Shown here: positions 30,109 to 42,149 of the stretch, one piece after another
Layout of the letters: every line of letters starts with the position of its first letter
How positions within the stretch are numbered: the first letter of the stretch is position 1
Assembly (NCBI GenBank): GCA_011316305.1
Contig: SAUG01000029.1
Location: 1 to 64,000 of the forward strand
Reading direction: 5' to 3'
Source of the DNA: Rusavskia elegans
Lineage: Eukaryota; Ascomycota; Lecanoromycetes; Teloschistales; Teloschistaceae
Length of the DNA: 64,000 nucleotides
Position numbers and translations under genes: made by a program
The notes under the pieces: generated by a model
Databases searched by the model: none
Told to the model about the DNA's origin: nothing
The model's input: the letters and a program-made list of their open reading frames with translations, nothing else

Positions 30109-33100
30109 TATTACGTCTACGACTCTATAGAGATTTCCTGGAAAGATTAGCTAGATAAACGAGCCTAATTATCTATAGCCGCGTATAGCCGCTATAGCCG
30201 CCCTTTTTAATAGGATTTTTAATAGACGGCTATCTATCGGCTTTTACGGCAGTTTTTACTATATATATCGTTTATTACTTCTATAGATAAATCTTCTTAT
30301 TAATTATTAATATAATTATTAAATACGTTTCTACTATTCTTTTCTTAATTATTTTATAATAAAGATATTTTATAATATCATAATCGTACTTCTACAGCTA
30401 TATAGAATTAGTTATAATAATCTATACTAAGACTCCTTTATTATTAAATAGTTCGGACTATATCTATAGCTATAGCTAGGCGTAAATATAATAACTTCTA
30501 ATATATAAAGACGTTATATTTTAATAATTTACTATATAGTCTCGTTATCCCGACCTATAAATCGAAGCGATACTATTAAAATAGTAATATTAAATATCTA
30601 TAAAGGAGATAAAAGATTTTTAAAGCTATAAATTATTTAGATAAATATCTATAGTATATTATATATAAACTAGCTTATAAATAAAATAGTTAAAGTTCTA
30701 TTTATAATATTATATCTAGAAGAGACTATCTTTAATTAAATATTGTTTCGAATAGAAAATTATTTTAATAACCCGGAAAAATAGAAAGAAAATAAAATAT
30801 TATAGATTTTCTATACCTTCGGTAATCTTATTATAGCTATAAAAGAAGCCTTCGGAATTAATAATAAAAATAAAGTAATAAATAGAAAACTAATAGTTTT
30901 AAAATAGTAGAAATCGATAGCTATCTATACTATTTAGTTTAGAATATTAGTTTATAAAATAGACTAGGAAGATTTAGCTCTAAAAGTCTATTTTTATAAA
31001 AGATTTTAAATAAAAGTTAAAAAAGTTATAATAGTAATCGAAAAACCGAATTCGCTAATAGATTTTATTAAACTTATAATAAAGATTAATACTAGATAGT
31101 ATAAAATATATTTAGATAAATAGACGTTTAATAAAATAGAACCTATTAAAAGAAAGCCTAGAAGAAATCTAATAGAACTCGATACTACTAAAACTAAAAA
31201 ATTAAAAACTAAAGCTTATTATTTATATAGAAAAATAGGATACTTTAAAAAGAATTATCTAATTAAAAAAATAACTAAAGTAACCGAATATTTTTTTAAA
31301 ATAATAAAAAAATTACCTAATAAATATATAGCGAAAAGCTAGTTAGCCTATTATAATAATATTTACTCTATTTATCTATTAGATAAAAAAGGAATAGAAT
31401 ATTATTCTAAAAAACCTAAAAAATTATAGAAAATAAAGCTAATACTCGATTTTAAACTATATAAAACCGAAAAATCTCTTATAATAGCGTTTAAAATTAA
31501 AATCGGAAGTTAATAAATAATAGCTCTCGTAAATAGAAAGGAAGATAATAAAGTTATAAAAGGATTCTATAGTAAAATTAAAGGATATTTCTATAAAAAA
31601 AAATAATAAATAATAATAGAATTTTCGATATTAAAGTTAAAATAAAATAGATTAATTAGAATATTAAATTTTATTATAATCGAAAGTTAAAAAAATTATA
31701 TTATTTTAGAAAATAAATAGAAAAAATCGATATTAAAAAAACTAATAGAAAAGAATATAATTAGTAAAAAAATAAAACTATAAATAATATATTTTCTAGC
31801 CTATAAAAATCTTTTATATAAAAAAATAGATATCGTTTTAATAATAAATTACGAAGAAATTAAAGATTTAAATAAAAAATTTAAAAAAGATAAAAAAGTT
31901 TAGAAAATAAAGATTTAGAAGAAATATTATTACCTTCTTTAATAATTTACTAAAAAATATAATAAAAATAAAAAAATAATCTAATAGTTTTAAATAAACT
32001 ATATTAGAAATATATACTAGAATATAATTAAAGCTATAGATAAAATTAAATACTATAAACTAAATTAAATGACTAAAATAAAAAGATACCGGACCTAGTA
32101 TTTAGTATTTAATTTAGAAATAAAAAATTCGATTAGTATCCGTCTTTATTATTATTATAGGACGAAATAGTCACTAAAGAATAAAATTTAGTAAAACTAT
32201 TATAAAAACTAAAAATAATTTATAATATAGATATATAATCTAAAATATATAAAAATAATAGTAAAAAAATCTTTTACTAGATTTTCTTTAGAATTCTATA
32301 TTTTCTATAAATTAAAAGTAATTAAAATCTTTTAAAATTTAATCTAGATTATTTAAACTAAATCTAGGTATTAATTTAATAGACGCCTTTTATATAGCTA
32401 GTATAAAATTAATAGAAGAATAGAATATAACCGGATTATTAAATTTATTAAATTTTAAAAGTACGTATTACTTTTAAATAATAAAATTACTTTTATATTT
32501 ATTGAAAGCGCGATAATAGATAATAAAATATTTTTATTTACTAAAGAATCGGCGGAAATCTAATTTCTAGACTAAATATTTATTATAAATTTTCTTTTCG
32601 GAATTAAAAAAAAATTTAATATAATAGCGAGCTTCGGAATATTTATTAAAAATACCTATAATATTAGAGTAAAATTTATTTTTTTTTATTTTTAAAACGC
32701 TTTTCTGCGGGAATTAATAAAAATAAAAAAAATAAAAAAAATAATATATAGATAGTATTAGATATTAAAAGATTATATAATTTCTAAGCCCGAGTATATT
32801 TATTATAAATATTACTACTAACCTCGACTTTATATTCTTTTAAAGAATTATAAATATATAAAGAATAGAAAAAAGGTATTATAATTCTTTTTAACTAGAT
32901 ATAATAAAAAGATTTTAGTCGATTTTTTCTTTAAAAATATATAATAAAGATATTAATAAAAAAAAAAAAAAAAAAAAAAAACCTTTTTATATTCTATATA
33001 CGGTTTTTATACTAGATAAAAAGCGATATAAAAGGAACTATATTATATCTATAACTCTATAAAAGTTCTTTAAAAAGATTAGCTAAATAAATAAATCTAA

Positions 33101-33450
33101 TTATTTATAGCCGTATATAGCCGCTATAGCCGTTCTTTCTAATAGGACTTTTAATAGATAATTACCTATTAGTTTTTACGGCTATTTTTATTATATATAT
33201 CGTTTATTATTTCTATAGATAGACTCTTTTATTAGTTATTAATATAATTATTAAATATATTTCTACTATTTTTTTCTTAATTACCTTATAACGAAAATAT
33301 CTTATAATATTATAACTATATCTTTATAGCAATATAGAATTAGTTATAATAATTTATATTAGAATTCCTTTACTATTTAGTAGTTCGGACTACGTCTACG
33401 GCTATAGCTAGGCTCGAGCGTAACGCCCTTTAATATACAGGGATGTTACA
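30109..33450 (+). mobile_element. LTR retroelement of family B, inner copy (B1)
   Basis: 3342 bp with 410-bp LTRs (30109-30518 and 33041-33450) and an exact target duplication GATTT (30104-30108 and 33451-33455). It is inserted in the 5' LTR of B0, because the missing 3' 83 bp of that LTR follow right after it. Internal sequence is about 2.5 kb, enough for Gag and perhaps a protease but not a full pol. A run of about 20 A near 32,960 precedes the 3' LTR. Every frame is stopped. Confidence 0.85.
30690..31290 (+). pseudogene. RIP-inactivated Gag with CCHC zinc knuckle remnant
   Basis: Plus-strand translation, ignoring stops, shows a gypsy-type Gag pattern: a FNNPEK-like stretch, a later IDWED-like stretch and, at 31207-31260, KAYYLYRKIGYFKKNY. 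In the last one the expected knuckle cysteines and histidine all read Tyr, the outcome of G-to-A change in TGT/TGC and C-to-T change in CAC/CAT. Stops sit at Trp and Gln positions. Shortly downstream (about 31,500) a VNRKEDN-like stretch may be the remains of an aspartic protease site. Homologous remnants occur in B0 (about 34,200) and reversed in B2 (about 46,640). Confidence 0.65.
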
Positions 33451-36055
33451 GATTTCTTTACTATTTAATAATTCGGATTATATCTACGGCTATAGCTAGA
33501 TTTAAATATAACGCCCTCTAATATATGTAGACGTTATATTTTAATAATTTATTATATTAGTCTCGTTACTCTATTTTATAAAACGAAGCGATACTATTAA
33601 AATAGTAATACTAGATATTTATAAAAGAAAAAGAGAATTTTTAAAATTTTAATTTAATTAAATAAATATCTACTTTTTATTATATATAAATCAGTTTCTA
33701 ATAAAATAGTTAAAATCCTATTTATAATAATCTATTTAGAAAAAACAGCTTTTAATTAAATCTAACTTTATATAGAAAACTATTTTAGTGATTTTAAAAG
33801 TTTAAAAAAAGATATAATATTTTAGATGTTTTATAATTTTAGTAATCTAATTATAGCTATTAAAAACGTTTTCGAAAATAATAATAAAATTAGAATAATA
33901 ATAATAATAAAACTAATAGAAAAAGTCGATAGCTATCTATATTATTTAATTTAGAATATTAGTTTATAAAAAAGACTAAAAGAATTTAGTTTTAAAAATT
34001 TACTTTTTTAAATAATTTAATAGTAGAGTTGAAGAAACTATAATAGTAATTAAAGAATCCGATTTACTAATAAATCGAATTAAACTGGTAGTAAGATTTA
34101 ATATTAGATAATATAAATAAAATATTAATAAATAGATATTTAATAAAATAAAACCCGTTAAAAGATAGTCTAAAAAAATCTAATAGAATTTAATACTACT
34201 AAAACTAAAAAATTATAAATTAAAGTTTATTATTTATATAAAAAAATAGAAAATTTTAAAAAAAATTACCTAAATAAAATAATAATAGAAGTAATTTAAT
34301 ATCAATTTAAAATAATAAAAGAATTATCCGGGAAAAATACTAGAAAATATATAATTAAAAATTAGATTGCTTGCTATAATAATAAATATCTTATTTATCT
34401 ATTAAATAAAAAAAAATTAGAATAGTATTCTATAGAATTAAAGAAAGTAGGAAAAAAACTAATATTAGAATTTAAATTATATAAGACGGAAAATTCCTTT
34501 ATAATAGCTTTTAAAATTAAAATCAGAAATTATAAAATAATAGCTTTTATAAATAGAAAAAAAAATAAAATTATAGAAAGGTATTATAATTAGATTAAAG
34601 GATATATTCGGAAGTTTTTTTAATAAAATAATAGAATTATAAAAGTCGAAATAAAAATAAAAAATAGATTTATTAGAATATCTAATTTTACGATAATTAA
34701 AAATTCTAGATAATATATTATTTTAGAAACCGAATAGAAAAAATCGATTTTAAAAATACTAGTATCGAAAAATATAGTTAGAAAAAGAATAGAATTATAG
34801 ATAATATATCTTTTTATATATAAAAACCTTTTATAAAATAAATTAATAATTAGATTAAATATAGACTATAAATAAATTAAAAAAATTAATATCCTTTTTA
34901 AATAAAAAAGTAAAATTTAGGAAATAAAAATCTAGAAAAAATACTATTATCTATTAATATAACTAGCTTTCGAATCGAATTAAATCTAAAAAATAATCTA
35001 AAGGCTATAGATAAATAATATTAAAAAAAAATCTATAATAATATTATTAAGGAAATAGAAAAAATTAAATATAATCTAATAATAAAACTAGATAAAAATA
35101 AATAATAAATTACTAGACCTAATATTAAATATAAAACTAAAGGATAAATAGTCCCCTACTTTATTTTTATAGAATTAAATAATTATTAAAATAAGAAATT
35201 AGCGGAAATATTAGAAAATCCGAATATAATTTATAATATTAATATATAATTCGGAATTAATAAATATAAATAATATAAAGGAATTTTTAATTAGATACTC
35301 TTTTATATATCTATTATTTCTAAAAGAAAAAAAAAATCGAATTTTTTTATAAATCGGTTAAAATTAACCGAATTAAAACTAGGAATAGATTTAATAGATA
35401 CTTTCTACGCGGCTAGTATAAAATAAACGGAGGAGTAAAATATTACTAGATTATTAAATTTATTAAAATAAGATAATATATATTATTTCTAAACGATAAA
35501 TTTTTTTTATATTTATTTAAAACGCGATAATAAATAATAAAACGCTTTTATTTTTTAAAAAGTCGGCGGAAATTCGATTTTTAAATAAGACGTTAATTAC
35601 GAACTTCCTTTTTAAAATTTAGAAAAGATTTATTATAATAGTATACTTCGATATATTTTTTAAAAATATTTTTAATATTAGACGGAAATTTTTTTTTTTT
35701 TTTTTTAAACGTTTCCCTGCGAATATTAGTATTCGGAAACTAAAAAAGATAAAATAGAATATATAGATTATATTAGAAATTAAAAGATTATAAAATTTCT
35801 AAATCCGAGTATATTCGCTGTAAATATTATTATTAATTTTAATTTTATATTTTTTTAAAAGATTATAAATTTAAAAACTATAAGAAAAAAATATAATAAT
35901 ATCTCGGGACTAGATTCGATAGAAAAATTTAAAATAATTTCTTTTTTAAAAACGTATAATAAAAATATTAAAAAAATAAAATAAAAAAAAAATTAATTAA
36001 ACTTTAAATATCCCGTATATAGAAAAGTTAGATAAGAAATAATATAAAAAGACTA

Positions 36056-36467
36056 TATTATATCCGTAACTCTATAGAAATACTTTAGAAAGTTAGCCGG
36101 CTAAAAAAAGCTAATTATTTATAGCCGTCTAAAGCTATTATAACCGATTTTTATAATAGAATCTTTTAGCGGATAGCTATCTATTAGTACTGTCCGCTAT
36201 TTCTATTATATATATCGTTTTTTTATTTCTATTAAATAGCTTTATTCGTTAGTTATTAATATAATTATTAAATACTTTTAGTTATTTTCTTTTTAATTAT
36301 TTTTATAATAAAGATATCTTATAATATTACGACTATATCTTTATAACTATACGGAATTAATCGCGATAATCTATACTAGAATTCCTTTACTATTTAGTAG
36401 CTCGGACTATATCTACGGCTGTAGCTAGACTCGAGCGTAACGCCTTCTAATATACAGGGACGTTATA
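36056..36467 (+). repeat. 3' LTR of B0
   Basis: 412 bp. Starts TATTATATCC (originally TG) and ends GGGACGTTATA, followed by the AAAAT target duplicate. Family-B LTRs have near-palindromic tips (TGTTACGTCC and GGGACGTTACA in the least decayed copies). Confidence 0.85.
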
Positions 36468-36472
36468 AAAAT

Positions 36473-37470
36473 ATACGATAGAAAAATCTATATTCGAACT
36501 GAAATTATATATAAAACGATTATTACAAATTTTAATTTAGTTTCATTTAATAGTATCGCGTAATTTTCTAATAATAAATTATTATAAAACCTTTTATAGA
36601 TAGATATATTTTGTAATTATTGTTTTTTTTACTAATAAATAGTATTTTAAATTCTGTAATATTTTTAGAATATATTACAATTTATTAAATTTGAATCTCG
36701 AAACGGATTGAATCGGATTTAATTCTAGAATTTCTAATTCGATCCGAACCGGGTTAAAATATCTCCGGGTTAGAATATAAACGGATTAGAATATAAACGA
36801 ATTTTCGCGGGTTTTTTCCGTTTAAAAGTCGAATTAATTAATAATCGCGCTAGTATAAACGCTATATCAATCGATATAAACTTTATTAATATTTTAATAT
36901 ATAAAAAACTATGTTTTATATATACGTTAATTTAGCGCCAGTATTTAATTAGTAGAATTTAAGTTTGAAAACTGTTATTTTTAGTAAATTTCGATTCGAA
37001 TCTAATTCGTTTCGATTCGGATCGGGTCGAAATTTATATAATCCGATCTAAATCCGATCCGAACTCGTTTAAATTAGATTCGAATCGGAAATTTCTATAT
37101 TTTATTCCGAATTTCAATTAAATCTTTAATATAAATATAGTATTTCGTAATTACAATGGTTATAAACTAAATTAGATAATAATATAATTATAGTAATCAA
37201 ATTCATTTTATTAGACGTCGATTATTTTGTTATATTTATAGTAATGTATATCGACTATAATAAAGTTCTTTTTTTACTATTTTTTAAACGCGTTATTTAA
37301 TTTTTTTTTTATTTTTTTTTATTTAAATTAATTGAATAAGATCTCTGGCTATAGTAGCTAGCGTACAAGGTAGCAATATTTTTAAAATTATATAAAATAA
37401 AGAATATTTTAATATTTTAATAAATTATTTAGATATAGATTATATAATAAAGATTATCTAGATAATAATT
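36473..37470 (+). repeat. Inverted-repeat family C, middle copy
   Basis: Together with 29713-29779 (before B0 inserted) this segment parallels the right copy at 37497-38440 in the same orientation: an AAATAAATAAAAATATAATAT-like start, a poly-T tract near 36625, and GACGTCGATTATTTTGTTAT near 37215. Unlike the right copy it keeps many TpG and CpA and has fewer CpG. A palindromic insert at 36690-37130 interrupts it. Confidence 0.5.
36690..37130. repeat. Palindromic MITE-like insert rich in GATCCGAA/TTCGGATC
   Basis: The left part (36700-36760, with CGGATTGAATCGGATTTAAT and CGATCCGAACCGGG) and the right part (36990-37100, with GATTCGGATCGGGTCG and CCGATCCGAACTCG) are mutual reverse complements in pieces. 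The insert is absent from the otherwise parallel right copy of family C. No coding capacity. Target duplication not resolved. Confidence 0.4.
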
Positions 37471-37496
37471 AGAAATTTTAAATTTATTTAATTAAT

Positions 37497-38440
37497 TTGT
37501 TTTGATTTGGGTATTCGGTAAATCAGTAGTTCGGTAAATAAATCAAATGTTAATATACCAGTATTAAATAAACGGTAATAGAATTTATATTTTAGTTTAA
37601 TTAATATAAATAACGATTTTATAGAATTTTATTTCAAATTTACTTAGTAATATAACGTATCGTTCTATTTATAACTTAATATAGAGATTTTTATAGATAA
37701 ATATACCTCGTAGTTATCGCTTTTTTTTCTTCTTTTTTTACTAGCAATATAAACCTTTCGCAAGTACTACGATTTACTAAAAGCTTTTATATATAGATAT
37801 ATTTCTATAATAGCTATAACTATAAACTAAATCAGACGGTAGTATCTATATCCGTAATAACTATATCTATTTATATCGTCGTCGACTATCTTATTATAGC
37901 TAGTATAATCTATTTCGACTTCGATAAAGAATTCTTTTTTACCGCTTCTAAAACGCGCTATCCGACCTTTCTATCTTCTTTTAATTTAATCGACCGGGTA
38001 AAGCTTCTAGTCGTAGTAGCTAGCGTACTATCTAGCGACCTTTTTAAAATTAAATAGACTAAAGAATACTTTAATAGTTTAATAGAATATTTAGATACGA
38101 GTTATATAATAAATATAGCCGAGACGATAGATATAGATAATTATTTCGTAGTATAGTAAATAGATATAACGGAAAGATTAGAAGCTGATAATTATATATA
38201 ACGTCGAGAAAGAAATATATAGTATTTAAATCTAGTAGAAAATTCGTAATCGAATAAAAAAGAAAATAGTTAAATAGAAATAATTAACTACGCTGTAAAT
38301 TCTATCTAACGAACTATATATCTTTAGCTGTAAGAATTTCTTTATACGTAAAATACAATATTCGATATCGTATATAACGTTGATGAAACCTATATATATA
38401 AAAACTCAATATAATTCCAAATAGAAACTTTTCAAAAAAG
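37497..38440 (+). repeat. Inverted-repeat family C, right copy
   Basis: Reverse complement of 21008-21985 over its whole length. It ends with the terminal motif at 38318-38377 (TTACG..., ATATCGTATATAACGTTGAT) and the AT-run spacer. It is heavily RIP-marked, with CpG kept and CpA/TpG lost, unlike the middle copy. No protein recognised. Confidence 0.6.
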
Positions 38441-39094
38441 ATTATAATTTTATAATAAAATAGATAGCTATTGAAATGAAATTAAAAAATTATAATCATT
38501 TATATCATCGATAATAAAATAGTAAAAGATTTTGAATCGAATATAAAAAAAGATAATTAATATAATTAACTTCGTTGTCAATTTCGTTTGACGAATATAT
38601 TAATAGCTATAAAAGCTGTGAAATACGTAAACTATAAATATCGTAGTAATATATAACGTATATAAAACTAGTATATATATTCATTTTTATTTCAAATGGA
38701 AATTAGTTAAAATAATTAGTAATTTAATAAATAATTTTATAAAAAAAGCTATTTCGTATTCTAATTAATTTCTTTTTGACTAATATCGAAACTATAATTA
38801 GTTTTCTGATTTTTTTAACTAATTAATAAAACTTAAATTATTTTTAATCGTATTATTTATAGATTTTCTGGTAGTTCTATTATAACTATTTAGAAATTAA
38901 ATATTTAGTTTTTTTATTATAATTTTAAGTTTCATTTTAAAAACGATTTTTAAATATATAATCTATATTAACTAATATTAAATAATAATTAGTTTTACAA
39001 TTTCGTTTTTGTTTTCTAATAATATTATTATTATTAATATTACAAACTTTTCATTTATTAATTTATTTCGATTGTTTTATAATCAATTTTCCCG
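38441..39094. other. AT-rich remnant with a further diverged family-C terminus
   Basis: About 0.65 kb. At 38597-38657 the block AGCTGTGAAATACGTAAACT and ATATATAACGTAT repeats the family-C terminus in plus sense. CpA and TpG are common here, so this stretch escaped RIP or decayed differently. A frame at 39009-39233 is AT-driven and not a gene. Confidence 0.4.
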
Positions 39095-39982
39095 AACGAT
39101 TATTACGAATTTCCTTTTTAGAATTAAAAAAAAATTTAATATAATAACGAGTTTTAAAGTACTTTTCGATAATATATTTAATATTAGAACGAAGTTTATT
39201 CTTTTCTTTTTCGAAACAATTTTCTATATATAAATAATTAGAAAAGAAATAGATAAAAGAAATTATAAACTTATAGGTAATATCTAATATTAAAAGATTA
39301 TAAAATCTTTAGGTCCGTATATACTCGCTATAAATACTACTACTATATTCTATTTTATATTTCTTTATAGAATTAAAAGTATAGAGATTATAGAAAAAAA
39401 TATAATAATATCTTTCAATTAAATATAATAAAAGGACTTTAAACGATTTTCTTTTCGGAAATATATAATAAAAATATTACGATAAAAAAAGAAAGAAATA
39501 GATAGATTAATCTTTTATAACCTCGTAGAATAAATAAATACGTTAGATACAAAGCGATATAGAGGAGGTTATATTATATCTAAAACTTTATAAAAATACT
39601 AGCGACGGATTAGCTAGATAGAAAACTAATTATTATAGAACCGCGCTAGCCGTCTAGGCCGCCTTTATAAATCGATATTAAATACCTGCAGCTATTTTCG
39701 GTTATAGCGGCTACTTTTATCTATATATATCGTTTTTCACTTCTATTAGATAACTTTTCTCGTTTAGTTATTAATATAATTACTAAATACCGCTTCTATT
39801 CCTCTTTTATAATTAATTATATAATAAAAATGATTTATAATATCGTAACTTTATTTTACGATTTTACGGAACTAGTTACGATAACCTATACTAGGATTTC
39901 TTTACTATTTAATAGTTCGGACTACGCCTATAACTGTAGCTAGGCTCGAACGTAACGTCTTCTGATATACAAGGACGTTATA
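39095..39982 (+). mobile_element. 5'-truncated family-B element (B3)
   Basis: About 475 bp of the 3' internal region (matching B1 around 32,580-33,040 and B0 around 35,595-36,055) is followed by a complete 411-bp LTR, 39572-39982, ending AAGGACGTTATA. No 5' LTR is present. Stops in all frames. Confidence 0.7.
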
Positions 39983-41118
39983 TAGAATATCTATTATCGA
40001 AATATATCGATAATAAAGAAAAATAAAAGGTAGAAGCTATTTTAAATAAAAGGTTTATAAAATTTAAAAAAAGTTAAAAGTTAAAAGTAGTATATCAAAT
40101 TAAATAGACAAGTTAACTAAAGAATAATATAATTTTTAGTAGTTATAAAAAAACTTTAAAAAAATTTAGAAGTTTATCGAGATATATAATTAGAATAACA
40201 TTCTAATAAAAAAATACCAACTAGAACGTAATAAAAAAAAGATAGAATTTAATAAAAGTAAACTATAATTATAGACGATAGACGTTTATAGAATATTTAT
40301 ATATTTTATATATCTACAAGTAAATTTTAGTAATTAACGGAATTTATTTAAATTATCTATAGAATTTATAATATCTAGACTTTTATTTACTATAATATAG
40401 ATTAAACTCTTCTATCTTTAGATATCTATATCGACGTAAATGATTTAACTTTATAGTAAATTTCTATTCCGAACTATCTTTCTATTCTATAATATACGAA
40501 GGAGATAGAATAGATATAGAAAAAATAATTTCTTTTAATACTATAGAAAAGACGGTTTATAGAACTTTATAGACCGAATTAAAAATATCAAAAAACGTTA
40601 TATTATTTAGCGAAAAGACCGTCTAAAAGGCCGGGAGCTCGGGATACCGGTAGTTTTAACTTCTAGAAATTAAGATCCGGATATTTCCGGCGCTCTCGAA
40701 ACTATATACGAAAGAATTAACGGAAACTATAATAAAACGATAAACGATAAAACTTCTTCTTTAATAATACGCGGAAAGGTAACTCGATATAATTCGTTAT
40801 TATCGAAATTATCGAAGATACGAAATCTATTTAGAGGCGTTATAGATAGAGATATCGTTTTATATAAAGAAACCTCGATAATAATCGATATAGATTATTC
40901 GATTATTAGCGTCGAATATTCTACTATAGACGTTTCAATCTAAATAGATTTATCTATTCTACTATCTAAGATTTCGTAGACGGTATTAGAAAAAGATATA
41001 TAATATTTATATTATTTTATAACTAGAAATACTACAATCCGAAAAATATTATTCGATTTTATAATAATATATTAGTAATTTGCTATTTCGCTTCGAAGAT
41101 TATAAATTATATCTATAT
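39983..41118. other. Unassigned decayed sequence
   Basis: About 1.1 kb, RIP-marked. The stretch 40,500-40,760 is locally richer in GC (for example GGCCGGGAGCTCGGGATACC) and may be part of a lost gene, but no motif could be read in any frame. No match to the other families in the window was seen. Confidence 0.3.
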
Positions 41119-41182
41119 CAGCGGATCCTAAAATGGATTAAAAGCTGAAAGTTGGCTGTCAGCCGCTATCGCGGCTGATAGC
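41119..41182 (+). repeat. Candidate left terminal inverted repeat with hairpin
   Basis: CAGCGGATCCTAAAATGG and the following bases resemble the reverse complement of 62920-62979 (CAGCATTTCCTAAAACCGG and on to CTCAGCCGCT). At 41155-41182 a 12-bp stem, GCTGTCAGCCGC with GCGGCTGATAGC, closes on a TATC loop with one mismatch. TpG and CpA survive here, unlike the flanks. No matching target duplication found. Confidence 0.35.
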
Positions 41183-42149
41183 TATCGCTTATCTACTTTA
41201 GCCGTATATCTACCTTCAGCTATCTATATATTTTATACCAACGATTTAATATTATTAATCCTATTAAACAACCGGTAGTATTTATACTAGGATTTATAAT
41301 AGAAAAAAGGATTTTATATAATATATAGATAATTTACGTATACTAAAAACTTTCTGATTTATTAATATTCTATTTTAATAATTTACGCGACTATCCGAAA
41401 CTGTCTCTAATATAGATTAGTACCCCTTTTCGGTAGTATCTACGGTAGCAGCTTTACTATCGATTCGTTAAATAAGCTTCTATAGCTATTTCCTAATACC
41501 TACGGTAGTATCTTTTATAGCCTTTACTTTAATATAACTATCTACTTCCTCTATATTTTTCTAGTATACGAAAGATTTTTTTATATTTTCTAGCTATTCC
41601 TACTACTTGCGCGTTAATAATATAGATACTTAACCTATAGTATAGTTACTTGCTTTTCGCTACTAAATCTAAGATTTAATATAGATCCTACTCTTATAAT
41701 AGAAGTATTATAGGCTTTCTATCGGTTATTTAATAGATAAAGTCTTCCGATTACTACTAAATAGCGAAAGTAATATAGGTTAGGTTTATTTTATTACTTT
41801 ATATTTCGCGTATATTTAGTCCTATAGTCGTCGATATATATAATATCTTCTATAGCGGATATAGAATACTACTAGCGGTTACGAGTATTAGCTCTATAGA
41901 AAATAAAGCTATTAAGTTAAGATTCGTAATAATATATATTAATATAGCTAATAATTTTCTTTTTTTCTTTTTATCGATACTTATCGATATCCTTTTATAT
42001 TAACTACGGTAGCACCTATACTATCTATAAAATATTACTATAGAGTACTAGAATAATTTTTTTTAGGCTCTACGCGGGTTAGATCGTATTTATCTTATTT
42101 TTATTAGATTTTAGTTAATAACCTAATACTAAAAATCGTTTTACCTTTA
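41183..42149. other. Unassigned decayed sequence
   Basis: About 1 kb between the candidate terminal repeat and the SNF2 relic. It contains scattered GGTAGTATCTACGG-like short motifs (41,430-41,510 and 42,000) similar to ones near 49,550-49,680 and 53,480, possibly subterminal repeats of the same element. No coding motif seen. Confidence 0.3.

Larger units (their letters stand above)
29780..36467 (+). mobile_element. LTR retroelement of family B, outer copy (B0), interrupted by B1
   Basis: A family-B LTR runs 29780-30108, is cut by the B1 insertion, and resumes at 33456-33538. The partner LTR is 36056-36467. Target duplication AAAAT is exact at 29775-29779 and 36468-36472. Without B1 the element is about 3.34 kb, the same as B1 and B2. 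The internal part (33539-36055) parallels B1 including the Gag-like region, but all frames have stops. Sense is plus, judged from the Gag remnant. It inserted 72 bp from the end of element A. Confidence 0.8.

Noticed and set aside
39009..39233. 74-codon Phe/Ile/Asn-rich frame
   Set aside because: Arises from A/T runs in decayed DNA and crosses the edge of a truncated retroelement.
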